Source of the DNA: Bryobacteraceae bacterium
GTDB taxonomy: Bacteria; Acidobacteriota; Terriglobia; Bryobacterales; Bryobacteraceae
Direction of reading: 5' to 3'
Assembly (NCBI GenBank): GCA_030039005.1
Contig: JASHQT010000113.1
Location: 1 to 29,244 of the forward strand
DNA length: 29,244 nucleotides
The notes under the pieces were generated by a model, which made no database searches, was not told the origin of the DNA, and worked only from the letters and a program-made list of their open reading frames with translations. The first letter of the stretch is position 1. Each line of letters starts with the position of its first letter. This document shows, in pieces, positions 8,253-16,480 of this stretch. The translations under genes were made by a program, and so were the position numbers.

Positions 8253-9103
8253 TTGGACAGTTTGCGAGTGGTTGGAAGCGCAATTATTACGGCAAAGGCG
8301 ATGTGATCGCGTATCGCCTCAATCGGGATGGCAAGATCGGAGCCGGCGCGAGTCCCGTATTCGGGGCGAATATCACGATGCTGATCTATGGCGACGCATT
8401 TTGGCCGACTTACGCGACCGGCGACAACACGGGCTTGATCGCGACCGATTCGATGAAAAATTTCGTGCAGCGTGAAATGCTGAACTTTGAAGGACCGGAT
8501 CTGGAGGGGTGTTGCAACTTTCTCGGAACAAGATTCCTGGCGAAGTACCCGCAGGTTGAGGGCGTGCAGATCTCGGCCGTCGAGATTCCCTATGCGGCGC
8601 TGCCAGAATGCGACGTCGCTTTTGCTCCCGCCGGGCCGGATCGCGCCACCTCGCGCGTGGAGTTGAATCACGCGGGGATTGTCGAGATCGCCTCGGGAAT
8701 CGCCGGGTTCAAACTTTTGCGGCTCGGAGGCAGTGCGTTTCAGGGCTTCGTGCGCGATGAGTACACCACGCTTCCCGACATCGCGAACCGGCCGTTGCAT
8801 ATGTGGCTGGACCTGGAATGGACATACGTTGAATCCTCGGCTGCGTTTAACTCCGGAGCCGTTACTGCGGCCGTGCGGGGCATCGTGCACGAAGTCTTTC
8901 GCGGGTTCGAATCCGGCAGCATCCAGCAGGTGATCTATCAGATTGGAACAAAGATGCTCGCAGAAATTCCAACTGTCGCTGAAATACACCTGGAGGCCAA
9001 CAATCGCACCTGGGACACGATCGCCGAGCGCGGCGAACAGATTGGCGTTTACACCGATGCCCCTCCGCGGTTCGGCGTCCTTGGCTTACGGCTAAAAAGA
9101 TGA
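8249..9103 (+). CDS. uox: Urate oxidase (uricase)
   Basis: This 284-residue cofactor-free uricase oxidises urate to 5-hydroxyisourate with O2, releasing H2O2. Family features are NYYGKGDV with the probable catalytic Lys16, the ATDSMKNFV segment (65-73) with the partner threonine, SAFQGFVRDEYTTLPD (162-177), MWLDLEWTY (185-193), and HLEANNRTWD near residue 247 with the active-site histidine. The C-terminal APPRFGVLGLRL block is also typical. It starts with GTG overlapping the uraD stop. No catalase or peroxidase gene lies in this operon to remove the peroxide. There is no FAD-binding motif of the HpxO or HpyO type, so this is the classical T-fold uricase. Confidence 0.93.
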   Translation: MIGQFASGWKRNYYGKGDVIAYRLNRDGKIGAGASPVFGANITMLIYGDAFWPTYATGDNTGLIATDSMKNFVQREMLNFEGPDLEGCCNFLGTRFLAKYPQVEGVQISAVEIPYAALPECDVAFAPAGPDRATSRVELNHAGIVEIASGIAGFKLLRLGGSAFQGFVRDEYTTLPDIANRPLHMWLDLEWTYVESSAAFNSGAVTAAVRGIVHEVFRGFESGSIQQVIYQIGTKMLAEIPTVAEIHLEANNRTWDTIAERGEQIGVYTDAPPRFGVLGLRLKR

Positions 9104-9118
9104 TGAGATGACGAGATA

Positions 9119-9460
9119 GTGGCCAGGCTCTCCACACACGTGCTGGACCTCTCGCGCGGAAAACCCGCGCCGGGCGTGGCAATCGATCTACACTTTGGCG
9201 GCAAGCGCGTGAAATCGGTGGTTACCAACCAGGATGGCCGCACCGATGAACCGTTGCTCGCTTCCGAACGCATCGAAACGGGAGTTTACGAATTGGTCTT
9301 CCACGCAGGCGATTATTTTCGCGCGGCCGGGTTCGACACCAGCGACCCTCCGTTCCTGGACGAAATCGTCGTGCGATTCGGCATCGCCGACCCGTCGGCC
9401 ACGTATCACGTGCCGCTGCTGCTGAGCCCGTATGCTTATAGCACGTACCGGGGTTCCTGA
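9119..9460 (+). CDS. hiuH: 5-hydroxyisourate hydrolase (transthyretin-like)
   Basis: This 113-residue protein hydrolyses 5-hydroxyisourate to OHCU. It is a textbook transthyretin-related protein: N-terminal STHVLD with His7, NQDGRTDEPLL with Arg41, and YHVPLLLSPYAYSTYRGS at the C-terminus with His97 and the diagnostic YRGS ending. It begins with GTG at 9119, fifteen bases after the uricase stop, which is the widest gap in the whole operon. The preceding sequence offers only a weak ribosome site. Its stop shares one base with the next start (TGATG). It lacks the periplasmic signal peptide seen in some relatives, so it should act in the cytoplasm with its neighbours. Confidence 0.95.
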   Translation: MARLSTHVLDLSRGKPAPGVAIDLHFGGKRVKSVVTNQDGRTDEPLLASERIETGVYELVFHAGDYFRAAGFDTSDPPFLDEIVVRFGIADPSATYHVPLLLSPYAYSTYRGS

Positions 9461-10650
9461 TGAAGCAAGTGATCGAGCGCTGCCGCCTAATCGCCGAAGC
9501 GACCGAAGAGCCCGGGTACATCACACGAACGTTTTTGTCCGAGCCGATGCACGTGGTGCACTCGCGTTTTCGCGGTTGGATGGAACAAGCGGGGATGAGC
9601 GTGAAGTTGGATCATGCAGGGAATCTCCGCGGATTGTATCCCGCCGGGCACGCCGGCGCGCCGCGCTTGTTGATCGGCTCGCATCTCGATACAGTACCGC
9701 ACGCGGGCGCGTTTGATGGAATCCTAGGTGTTGTGCTGGGCGTGGCGATGGTCGAGCGGCTCGCCGGCCGTCGCCTGCCGTTTGCCGTGGAAGTAGTGGG
9801 ATTTTCCGAAGAAGAAGGTGTCCGATTGGGCGTGCCCTTCATCGGCAGCCGCGCCCTGATCGGCGATATCGACGAAGAACTGCTCGCCAACATCGCTCCC
9901 GCGGTTACGGCATTTGGATTGGACCCCTGCCGAATCGCCGAGGCGCGCGCCGGCGACGATGCGCTCGGATACCTGGAGTTTCACATCGAGCAAGGGCCTG
10001 TGCTCGAAAGCCTCAACCTGCCGCTCGGCATTGTGGAAGCGATTGCCGGCCAGAGCCGCCTGAATGTGACCTTCGAAGGCCACGCAAACCACGCCGGGAC
10101 GACGCCGATGCAGCAGCGTCGCGACGCGCTTGCCGGCTCCGCCGAATGGATCGTCATGGTGGAGCAGGAAGCCCGGGCGATAGAAGGCCCCGTCGCAACC
10201 GTCGGTCGTGTTTCAGTTGCGCCTGGCGCGGGCAACGTCATCGCCGGCAGTGTAACGGCGAGCTTGGATGTCCGGCACGCTGACGACACGGCGCGTCGTG
10301 CCCTGGTCTCGCGCCTGCTGCGAGCCGCCGAGCGGATTGCCTCCCGGCGCTGCCTGCGAGTTTCCTGGCGTGAACAACTCGACCAGCCCGCGGTCTGGTT
10401 GGACCCCGCGCTCACCGGGATGCTGGAACGCGCCGTAGCGGCCAGCGGAGGGACCGCTCATCGCATGACCAGCGGCGCCGGACACGACGCGATGATCGTC
10501 GCGCGGCGCATGCCCGTCACCATGTTGTTTCTGCGCAGTCCGGGCGGAATCAGCCACCATCCTGACGAAACGGTTTTGCCGCATGATGTCGAGGCCGCGC
10601 TCGACGCCGGGATGCGCTTCCTCGAAGAGCTGGAGCGCCGCTATGCCTGA
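9460..10650 (+). CDS. allC: Allantoate amidohydrolase (M20 family)
   Basis: This 396-residue M20-family amidohydrolase most likely splits allantoate into (S)-ureidoglycine, CO2 and ammonia. Two-metal site motifs are GSHLDTVPHAGAFDG (73-87; His75, Asp86), SEEEG (116-120), FHIEQGP (174-180) and ISHHPDE near the C-terminus. The dimerisation and substrate region HANHAGTTPMQQRRDA (208-223) is as in allantoate amidohydrolases and N-carbamoyl-amino-acid hydrolases, which cannot be separated by sequence alone. Its position directly before allantoinase and close to the ureidoglycine enzyme supports the allantoate role. The start shares one base with the hiuH stop, and the end overlaps allB by eight bases. 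A second, distinct M20 enzyme lies three genes downstream. Confidence 0.88.
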   Translation: MKQVIERCRLIAEATEEPGYITRTFLSEPMHVVHSRFRGWMEQAGMSVKLDHAGNLRGLYPAGHAGAPRLLIGSHLDTVPHAGAFDGILGVVLGVAMVERLAGRRLPFAVEVVGFSEEEGVRLGVPFIGSRALIGDIDEELLANIAPAVTAFGLDPCRIAEARAGDDALGYLEFHIEQGPVLESLNLPLGIVEAIAGQSRLNVTFEGHANHAGTTPMQQRRDALAGSAEWIVMVEQEARAIEGPVATVGRVSVAPGAGNVIAGSVTASLDVRHADDTARRALVSRLLRAAERIASRRCLRVSWREQLDQPAVWLDPALTGMLERAVAASGGTAHRMTSGAGHDAMIVARRMPVTMLFLRSPGGISHHPDETVLPHDVEAALDAGMRFLEELERRYA

Positions 10651-11959
10651 TCTGGTAATCCGAGGGTCGAGCCTCGACGTTGCGATTGAAGACGGCAAGA
10701 TCGCTGCGATCGGACCGGATCTTGGAGGCGCCGCAGAAGAGATCGACGCTCGCGGTTTGCATATTTTCCCGGGCTTGATCGACGTGCATGTTCACTTCAA
10801 CGAACCCGGCCGCACGGATTGGGAAGGCGCCGCTACCGGCAGCCGCGCGCTTGCGGCGGGAGGCGGAACGCTGTTCTTTGACATGCCGCTCAATTCCACG
10901 CCCTGTACCGTCAATGCTCGTGCGTTCGACGAGAAGCGCGCGGCGCTGGAAGCATCGTCGGTCACAGACTTCGGACTATGGGCAGGCCTGATCCCCGGCA
11001 ACATCGGCGAGATGGCCGAGCTGGCCGACCGCGGCGTAGTCGGCTTCAAAGCATTTCTCTGCGATTCCGGTTTGCCAGAGTTTCCGCGCGCCGACGATTT
11101 GACTCTGATCGATGGCCTGCGCGAAGCCGCACGCCTGGGTTTGCCTGTCGCGGTGCATGCCGAAAACCAGGAGATCACCCGAGGACTGGCGCGGAAAATC
11201 GGGGAGCAAGATCGCGGCAGCGTGCGGGCGTTTCTTGCTTCCCGGCCAGTGATCGCCGAACTCGAAGCGATCCAGCGCGCCACGCTCCTCGCTCGCGAGG
11301 CCGGCGCGAAACTGCATATCGTTCATGTGAGCACTGGACGCGGGGCTGCTTTAGCCGCGGAGGCGCGAGCCCAGGGCACGGACGTTTCCATCGAGACATG
11401 CCCGCACTATCTCTTCTTTACGGAAGAAGACGTGGAGCGGCTGGGCGCGGTCGCGAAATGCGCGCCGCCGCTGCGCAGCCGTGACTATCAGGATGAGCTG
11501 TGGGAGCAGTTGATGGAGGGAGCCGTCGATATTGTCGCGTCCGATCATTCGCCCGCACCGCCGGAGATGAAGGCCGGCGACTTCGGGCGCGCCTGGGGCG
11601 GAATCGCGGGAGTGCAGTCCACACTGGCAGTGCTGCTCGATCGAGGTCATCACTGCCGCCGTCTGCCCCTGGAGCGGATCGCGTCACTAGCTGCGCGCGA
11701 GCCAGCCCGCAGGTTCCGTATCGCCGGCAAGGGCGAGCTGGCAATCGGAGCCGACGCGGATCTGACGTTGGTGGATCTTTCGCGACCGGCTCGGCTGCAA
11801 GCTGCGCACTTGAAACAGCGTCACGCTTTAAGCCCCTACGTGGGGTCGGATTTTCGCGGCGCGGTGGCCCGCACCATCCGCCGGGGTGAGACCATATTTG
11901 ATTCCGGGGAAATCGTGGCGCGGACGCGAGGGAAATTCGTGCGGCCCCAGCGCGGCTAA
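10643..11959 (+). CDS. allB: Allantoinase
   Basis: This 438-residue amidohydrolase opens the hydantoin ring of allantoin to give allantoate. The start at 10643, overlapping the previous gene by eight bases, is used because MPDLVIRGSS is the normal family N-terminus; the frame continues upstream but only as shadow. Metal motifs are GLIDVHVHFNEPGR (44-57; His49, His51), GFKAFL with the bridging Lys136 expected to be carboxylated, AVHAEN with His172, HIVHVSTGR, and VASDHSPAP with the metal aspartate. The NEPGRTDWEG and CPHYL segments separate it from dihydropyrimidinase and dihydroorotase. AllE follows after six bases. Confidence 0.93.
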   Translation: MPDLVIRGSSLDVAIEDGKIAAIGPDLGGAAEEIDARGLHIFPGLIDVHVHFNEPGRTDWEGAATGSRALAAGGGTLFFDMPLNSTPCTVNARAFDEKRAALEASSVTDFGLWAGLIPGNIGEMAELADRGVVGFKAFLCDSGLPEFPRADDLTLIDGLREAARLGLPVAVHAENQEITRGLARKIGEQDRGSVRAFLASRPVIAELEAIQRATLLAREAGAKLHIVHVSTGRGAALAAEARAQGTDVSIETCPHYLFFTEEDVERLGAVAKCAPPLRSRDYQDELWEQLMEGAVDIVASDHSPAPPEMKAGDFGRAWGGIAGVQSTLAVLLDRGHHCRRLPLERIASLAAREPARRFRIAGKGELAIGADADLTLVDLSRPARLQAAHLKQRHALSPYVGSDFRGAVARTIRRGETIFDSGEIVARTRGKFVRPQRG

Positions 11960-11965
11960 GAGCTT

Positions 11966-12697
11966 ATGCAACATTTGGGACAGACGCGCAGCGCTTATCG
12001 CATCAATCACCTATTGCAAACGCCGGACACGTTTGTGCGCTCGCCGCTGCCCGGGATGGAGAAGGCTTCGGCGATTGTCCATGCGGCTCCGGCGCTCGGC
12101 GCTCGGTTCACGCAATACACCGTCGAATTCGAAGCCGGAGGATTGTTTGGCCCGGGACAGACGCAGCGGTTCGTATACGTGCTGGAAGGTGAAGTGGAGA
12201 CGAACGGCGCGCGGTTGTCTCGCGGTGACTACGCGTACTTTCCGGCGGAATACGCTGCAACCATCTTTGCAAGCTCGCCCGCGCGAGCCGCGTTTATCGA
12301 AAAGGAGTATCAGCCGTTGCCCTTTGTTGCTGCGCCGGCATACTTCACAGGGCGCGAGACCGATGCTCCGGCCTCGCTTCTGAACGGCGATGAAGGACTG
12401 CTGGTGCGCGCCCTGGTTCCGGATCATCCTGCGTTCGATTTCGCCGTCAACGTGATGACTTACGCTCCCGGCGCGGCGCTACCGATGGTTGAGATCCACG
12501 TGATGGAGCATGGCCTGCTGATGCTGGAGGGCGGCGGCATTTACCGGCTCGGAGACCATTGGTATCCCGTTGCAGCGGGCGACTTCATCTGGATGGCGCC
12601 GTTTTGTCCACAATGGTTCGGAGCGATCGGCAAAACGCCGGCGAAATATCTCATCTACAAAGACTGGAATCGCGCGCCATTGGATGGCCGGCGGTGA
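11966..12697 (+). CDS. allE: (S)-ureidoglycine aminohydrolase (bicupin)
   Basis: This 243-residue two-cupin protein matches the YlbA/AllE family, which uses Mn2+ to remove ammonia from (S)-ureidoglycine and gives (S)-ureidoglycolate. The first cupin contains RFVYVLEGEVETNG (residues 68-81) and GDYAYFPA. The second, catalytic cupin contains EIHVMEHGLLMLEGGGIY, with histidine and glutamate metal ligands, then AGDFIWMAPFCPQW and the typical ending YLIYKDWNR. It starts six bases after allB and overlaps the next gene by GTGA. It is slightly shorter than the roughly 260 residues usual for the family, with no motif missing. Placement between allantoate amidohydrolase and ureidoglycolate amidohydrolase genes confirms the role. 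Confidence 0.92.
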   Translation: MQHLGQTRSAYRINHLLQTPDTFVRSPLPGMEKASAIVHAAPALGARFTQYTVEFEAGGLFGPGQTQRFVYVLEGEVETNGARLSRGDYAYFPAEYAATIFASSPARAAFIEKEYQPLPFVAAPAYFTGRETDAPASLLNGDEGLLVRALVPDHPAFDFAVNVMTYAPGAALPMVEIHVMEHGLLMLEGGGIYRLGDHWYPVAAGDFIWMAPFCPQWFGAIGKTPAKYLIYKDWNRAPLDGRR

Positions 12698-13929
12698 AGA
12701 TTGAAGTCGATCGGCTCAGCGCGGAGCTGGACGCGCTCGGGGCCATCTCGCAGGAACCGGCGCCCGTGGTCACTCGCGTGGTCTTCACAAAAGCCGACCT
12801 CGAAGCTCGCGCCTACGTGAAGCAACTTTGCCGGGAAGCCGGTCTCACCCTGCGCGAGGATGCCATCGGCAACACCTTCGCGCGCTGGCTGGGCGAAGAT
12901 ACGGCGCTGGCGCCGGTGGCAACAGGCTCACACATCGATGCGATTCCCAACGCCGGCCGCTTCGACGGCACGGTGGGAGTGCTCGGCGGCTTGGAAGCGA
13001 TTCGTGCGCTGGCACGGGCCGGGTTCCGGCCGAAACGGTCGATCGAACTCATCGTCTTCACTTCCGAAGAGCCGACGCGCTTTGGCATCGGATGCCTGGG
13101 CAGCCGGATGCTGGCCACTCCGCTCGCCACCAATTCCGTGGCCGCACGGACGGATCGCGGCGATGTCTCAGTCGACCATGCGCGCCGGGCGGCGGGTTTC
13201 GAAGGCCCGCTCGCGTCGGTTCGGCTGGACGAGGGACATTACTCGAGCTTCGTGGAGTTGCACATTGAACAGGGGCCACTTCTCGAGCAGCGCAACGTTC
13301 CGATCGGCGTGGTCACCGCGATTGCGGCGCCCGCCGGTTTTGAGGTCAGGATCCAAGGCGAGGGCGGACACGCCGGCGCGGTGTTGATGCCGGACCGTCA
13401 CGATGCGTTTCTCGCCGGAGCCGAGATCGCGCTCGCAGTGGAAAAGGCCGTGCAATCCAGCGGATCCCCGGACACAGTTGGAACCGTCGGCATCTGCGAG
13501 GTCTTCCCCGGCGCCGTGAACAGTATCCCGAGCCGGGTTCGTATGACGATTGACCTGCGCGATATCGACGAAGCGCGGCGTGACACGGCGCTCGATCGGA
13601 TCACGGAAGCATTCCAGAAAATCGCGCGACGGCGCCGCGTCGAAGCGGAATTGGAGCAGATCAATTCCGATCCGCCCGCGCACTGCGACCCGCGCGTCGT
13701 AAACACGGTGATCCAGGCCTGTCAGACGCATCGCCTTGCGTTCGAGCGCATGATCAGCCGCGCGTATCATGATTCGTTATTTATGTCGCGCATCGCGCCG
13801 ACCGGCATGATTTTCATTCCCTGCCGGCGCGGTGTGAGCCATCGGCCGGACGAATACGCTTCGCCCGAGGCCATCGCGAATGGTGCGCTGGTTCTTGCCG
13901 AAACTCTGGCGCAACTCTCCGCTGAATAA
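12694..13929 (+). CDS. Ureidoglycolate amidohydrolase (plant-UAH-like, M20 family)
   Basis: This 411-residue M20 enzyme most likely converts (S)-ureidoglycolate to glyoxylate, CO2 and two ammonia. The GTG at 12694 overlaps the allE stop; the frame runs upstream to 12559 but the extension lies inside allE. Metal motifs are TGSHIDAIPNAGRFDG (78-92; His80, Asp91), FTSEEPTRFGI (122-132) and HIEQGPLLE. GVVTAIAAPA, GGHAGAVLMPDRHDA, DTVGTVGI and PGAVNSIPS closely resemble the plant ureidoglycolate amidohydrolase as I recall it, and differ from the GTTPM version in the allantoate enzyme upstream. It is the last gene of the operon and completes an ammonia-releasing pathway. An N-carbamoyl-amino-acid hydrolase is the alternative, less likely here. 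Confidence 0.85.
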   Translation: MKIEVDRLSAELDALGAISQEPAPVVTRVVFTKADLEARAYVKQLCREAGLTLREDAIGNTFARWLGEDTALAPVATGSHIDAIPNAGRFDGTVGVLGGLEAIRALARAGFRPKRSIELIVFTSEEPTRFGIGCLGSRMLATPLATNSVAARTDRGDVSVDHARRAAGFEGPLASVRLDEGHYSSFVELHIEQGPLLEQRNVPIGVVTAIAAPAGFEVRIQGEGGHAGAVLMPDRHDAFLAGAEIALAVEKAVQSSGSPDTVGTVGICEVFPGAVNSIPSRVRMTIDLRDIDEARRDTALDRITEAFQKIARRRRVEAELEQINSDPPAHCDPRVVNTVIQACQTHRLAFERMISRAYHDSLFMSRIAPTGMIFIPCRRGVSHRPDEYASPEAIANGALVLAETLAQLSAE

Positions 13930-14088
13930 GCGCTGGCTTCGGCCTGGCCACGTTCGAATTCTCGCCCGCCGTCCTGGCCTCTAGCGGCCACGCGATCGCG
14001 ATCAATCTGGAGGGCACACTGGCCGCGCCCGCCGGCTCGGCACAGCGATCCCATCCGCCCATTCCGCTAGAGATTCAACTCGGCGGAA
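13930..14088. other. Gap after the purine operon
   Basis: Between the operon end and the amidohydrolase stub I see no complete gene and no clear terminator hairpin with a T-run. The plus strand has a short open stretch (about 13940-14170) whose translation contains LASSGHAIAINLEGTLAAP, but it lacks a start codon and was not recognised. It may be more debris of a lost gene. Confidence 0.4.
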
Positions 14089-14378
14089 TCACCCTTGCCG
14101 GTATTCCACACGCGAGCCGATTCCAGCCACTTTGGCAGGCGCGGGAATGCGAAGACGCTGGCCGTAGCCATAACCGGTGAGCGTGAACGCAACATTCACC
14201 GTAGGGACGCTGGTCTTCAGACGGATCGCCATAACGCGATTGCCTTCGACAGCGACGGCTTCGGCGATCCGATCCTGGGCATCCACGGTGATGATTTTTC
14301 CGCCGCCCAGGATCAGATCCGCATCGCACGATTGCTGCGCGAAAACCGCTGCCGGCCGAGACGGCGAGCGCGGTTCAT
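14089..14378 (-). pseudogene. Remnant of an exported amidohydrolase, N-terminal stub
   Basis: A start ATG at 14376-14378 overlaps the stop of the upstream FAD oxidoreductase as ATGA, the usual sign of a coupled gene. After about 13 codons the frame must shift to reach AAVFAQQ, which looks like the end of a signal peptide, followed by DADLILGGGKIITVDAQD and RIAEAVAVEGNRVMAI. That is the beta-strand N-terminus of an amidohydrolase and lines up with DLVVYNAQVYTVDSARPRAE in the intact amidohydrolase at 18956. It then runs into an unrelated tail (TVNVAFTLTGYGYGQRLRI) that I could not assign, and stops. The whole metal-binding barrel is missing, so the gene is dead. It shows that this FAD gene once had the same partner as its paralogue. 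Confidence 0.6.
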
Positions 14379-16354
14379 GCGAGTGTGGGCATGGCGCGGC
14401 GATTCATCACGTCTCCCACGGCGCGATGCGCCTCCCACAATGCCGTGTCGGTGTGAGGGCTAGCGCCGGCGTCGGAATTGGCGATGGCAATCAGGCCATA
14501 CGGCTGCCGGGCGATCACGCACGGACGTTGCTCGGAGTTGGTGAACACCCACTCCATCGGCTCAAACAGGCTGTTGTACGTGTAGGCGTAGCCATGTGGC
14601 CACCGATTGACCGTGACGTCGATAATATCCCGCACCGGGTCGAAACCTCCCGGCCCGAGCATGCGCGCCAGTTGATCGCGAATATTACGTTCAAAAGTCT
14701 CAAACGTTGTAGACAGCAGTTCCGCGCGTCCCATCCGATGCTGCTCCTTACGCGGCTTTCCGGGAACTGACATGATCTTGACCAGATGGAGCGCGATCGG
14801 CTCGTCTGGCGTCTGCGGATGCTTTAAATCGCCCAGCGAAACCGCCTCGGTGAGCGACACCTCGGTGTGATACATGGTAGGCGCGTTGATGTAGCTCACG
14901 CCGAGCTTTTGCCATGCCTTCCAATTTTTCACGCCGACGCTCGTGTAAACGAGCGGTCCTTTCACTCCATATGCCAGAGCTTCCTTTTGCGCCGCTGGAA
15001 GATCGGGGATGAGATAAGGGATGAACATGTTCCAGCAGGCCATCACGCAGCCTTTCGCGCGCACGTCGTACATCTTCCCGCCGCGGCTGTAGCTGATCAC
15101 TACCTCACCTGCGTTTGCGGGGTCGCCCGCGTGCCGAACGTTCAGCACCGTGCTGTTCAAGCGGATACGTGCGGGCTGGCCAGGACGGTCGAGCAGCGCA
15201 TAATTGATCCGCGCCGCACCGACGTCTTCCATGGTCTTGCCTGGCACCGCATCGGGAATCAGCCAGCGCACGAGAAGCCGGGCGACCGTGGCGTTGCCAT
15301 CGGGAAAATGCACAGCTGCGCCGCCCCCTTCCTTCTGCCGGCCGTGTTGGACGCCGGGCAATTCCGCGAGCACGCCTTCGGGCGTGGGATCGAGTTTCAG
15401 CCCCGCGAATCCGGGCTGGCCCATCTGCCAGGCGAACAGCGCCGGAGTGGCATCGGCGCCGACGCAGAACACATCTTCACCGAAATGGCGGAAGAACCAG
15501 AGCACCTGTGAATCCACTTTGGCGACGTGCAGCAAGTAATCCTGGTAGCTCATCTTCGCCAGACGGAATTTCTTGTCGGCCGAGGCCATTCCTTCGAGAT
15601 AATCCGGTTGGTTCGGATGGTACAAGCGCAGCATGTCCTGGCGCGCTTGTTCCGAGAGCGGCGTTTTCCCGAGAAATTCCCCAGTGTATTGGCCCAAGGC
15701 GCCCAGCCTGGCGTCAGACGCCGGGCGCACCACCAAGCGATCCGCGCCCCAGGTCTCCTTATCGAAAAATTGGCCCCGCCCCAGGCCGAGCGATCGATAC
15801 AGGTTGTGGTTTGTCGCGTTCTCGGTTTGAAAGAGATCGAGATCGATGCCAATGTTGAACAGCAGCGACTTCGCGGCTTCGTTGTAGCGCTGCGGCGCTT
15901 CGATGTTCAGCGTTCCGCCGTTGATGGCCAGCAGGCGGCCGTTATAACGGAATTCGTTGCGTTTGGCGTGCCCACCGAAATCGTCATGGTTGTCGAGGAT
16001 CAACACTCGCGCGTTGCGCCCGGCATTCGTAAGGAAGTAGTACGCCGCACCCAGCCCGCTGATGCCGCCGCCGACGATCACCAGGTCATAGGTTTCATTG
16101 GTGTGCGCCACAGCGGACAGGTCCACTTGGCGCGTATCGCGCAACTGATGGGCAACTTCGAAGGACCCGGGATGATCGCCGCGCATGCCGGTGCGCGCGG
16201 GCGGATAGTAGTCCGGCGATTGTTCGGGCGCAAACTCCTGCGCCATCGCCCAGCGCGGCCACAGACCCGCTCCCGTCGCGACGCTCGCTCCGTTCACGAA
16301 ATCGCGCCGGCTGATTTTCCGGTGCATTCCCAGCGCACGATCCTGTGCCGTCAA
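14375..16354 (-). CDS. Tat-exported FAD-dependent oxidoreductase, spermidine-dehydrogenase-like (copy 1)
   Basis: This 659-residue protein starts at a TTG at 16354, supported by the strong ribosome site GGGAGGT five bases upstream and by alignment with the paralogue at 16991 (both begin MT...R.LGM). A twin-arginine motif SRRDFV (15-20) precedes a hydrophobic stretch, so the folded protein should be exported. The FAD-binding Rossmann motif is YDLVIVGGGISGLGAAYY (90-107), followed by LDNHDDFGGHAKRNEF. The C-terminal half holds ERNIRDQLAR, VNRWPHGYAYTYN and IANSDAGA, typical of the spermidine dehydrogenase-like group. The substrate, probably an amine, is not proven. It is roughly half identical by eye to the other copy, so the duplication is old. 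A MerR-like promoter lies upstream and an amidohydrolase stub downstream. Confidence 0.8.
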   Translation of the reverse strand: MTAQDRALGMHRKISRRDFVNGASVATGAGLWPRWAMAQEFAPEQSPDYYPPARTGMRGDHPGSFEVAHQLRDTRQVDLSAVAHTNETYDLVIVGGGISGLGAAYYFLTNAGRNARVLILDNHDDFGGHAKRNEFRYNGRLLAINGGTLNIEAPQRYNEAAKSLLFNIGIDLDLFQTENATNHNLYRSLGLGRGQFFDKETWGADRLVVRPASDARLGALGQYTGEFLGKTPLSEQARQDMLRLYHPNQPDYLEGMASADKKFRLAKMSYQDYLLHVAKVDSQVLWFFRHFGEDVFCVGADATPALFAWQMGQPGFAGLKLDPTPEGVLAELPGVQHGRQKEGGGAAVHFPDGNATVARLLVRWLIPDAVPGKTMEDVGAARINYALLDRPGQPARIRLNSTVLNVRHAGDPANAGEVVISYSRGGKMYDVRAKGCVMACWNMFIPYLIPDLPAAQKEALAYGVKGPLVYTSVGVKNWKAWQKLGVSYINAPTMYHTEVSLTEAVSLGDLKHPQTPDEPIALHLVKIMSVPGKPRKEQHRMGRAELLSTTFETFERNIRDQLARMLGPGGFDPVRDIIDVTVNRWPHGYAYTYNSLFEPMEWVFTNSEQRPCVIARQPYGLIAIANSDAGASPHTDTALWEAHRAVGDVMNRRAMPTLA

Positions 16355-16386
16355 GTGGACCTCCCAGACTCAACCGCTGGATTTGT

Positions 16387-16418
16387 GTAAGATTGCACTA
16401 AAAGTACAATGTTGTCAA
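16387..16418 (-). promoter_or_regulatory. MerR-type promoter/operator of the copy-1 FAD oxidoreductase
   Basis: On the minus strand a perfect -35 box TTGACA (16418-16413) and a weak -10 box TCTTAC (16392-16387) are separated by 20 bases, longer than the usual 17. An inverted repeat, ATTGTACT-TTT-AGTGCAAT, with one mismatched pair, fills this spacer (16410-16392). A long spacer containing a dyad is the hallmark of promoters activated by MerR-family regulators, which untwist the DNA. The predicted transcript would begin about 25 bases before the TTG start of the FAD gene. The adjacent gene on the other side encodes a damaged MerR-type protein. Confidence 0.5.
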
Positions 16419-16480
16419 GCTCCCCCGATTTCTTCACACAGCGGTTACAGCAATCGATCGGTGCGAGGCGGGGGCGCAAC

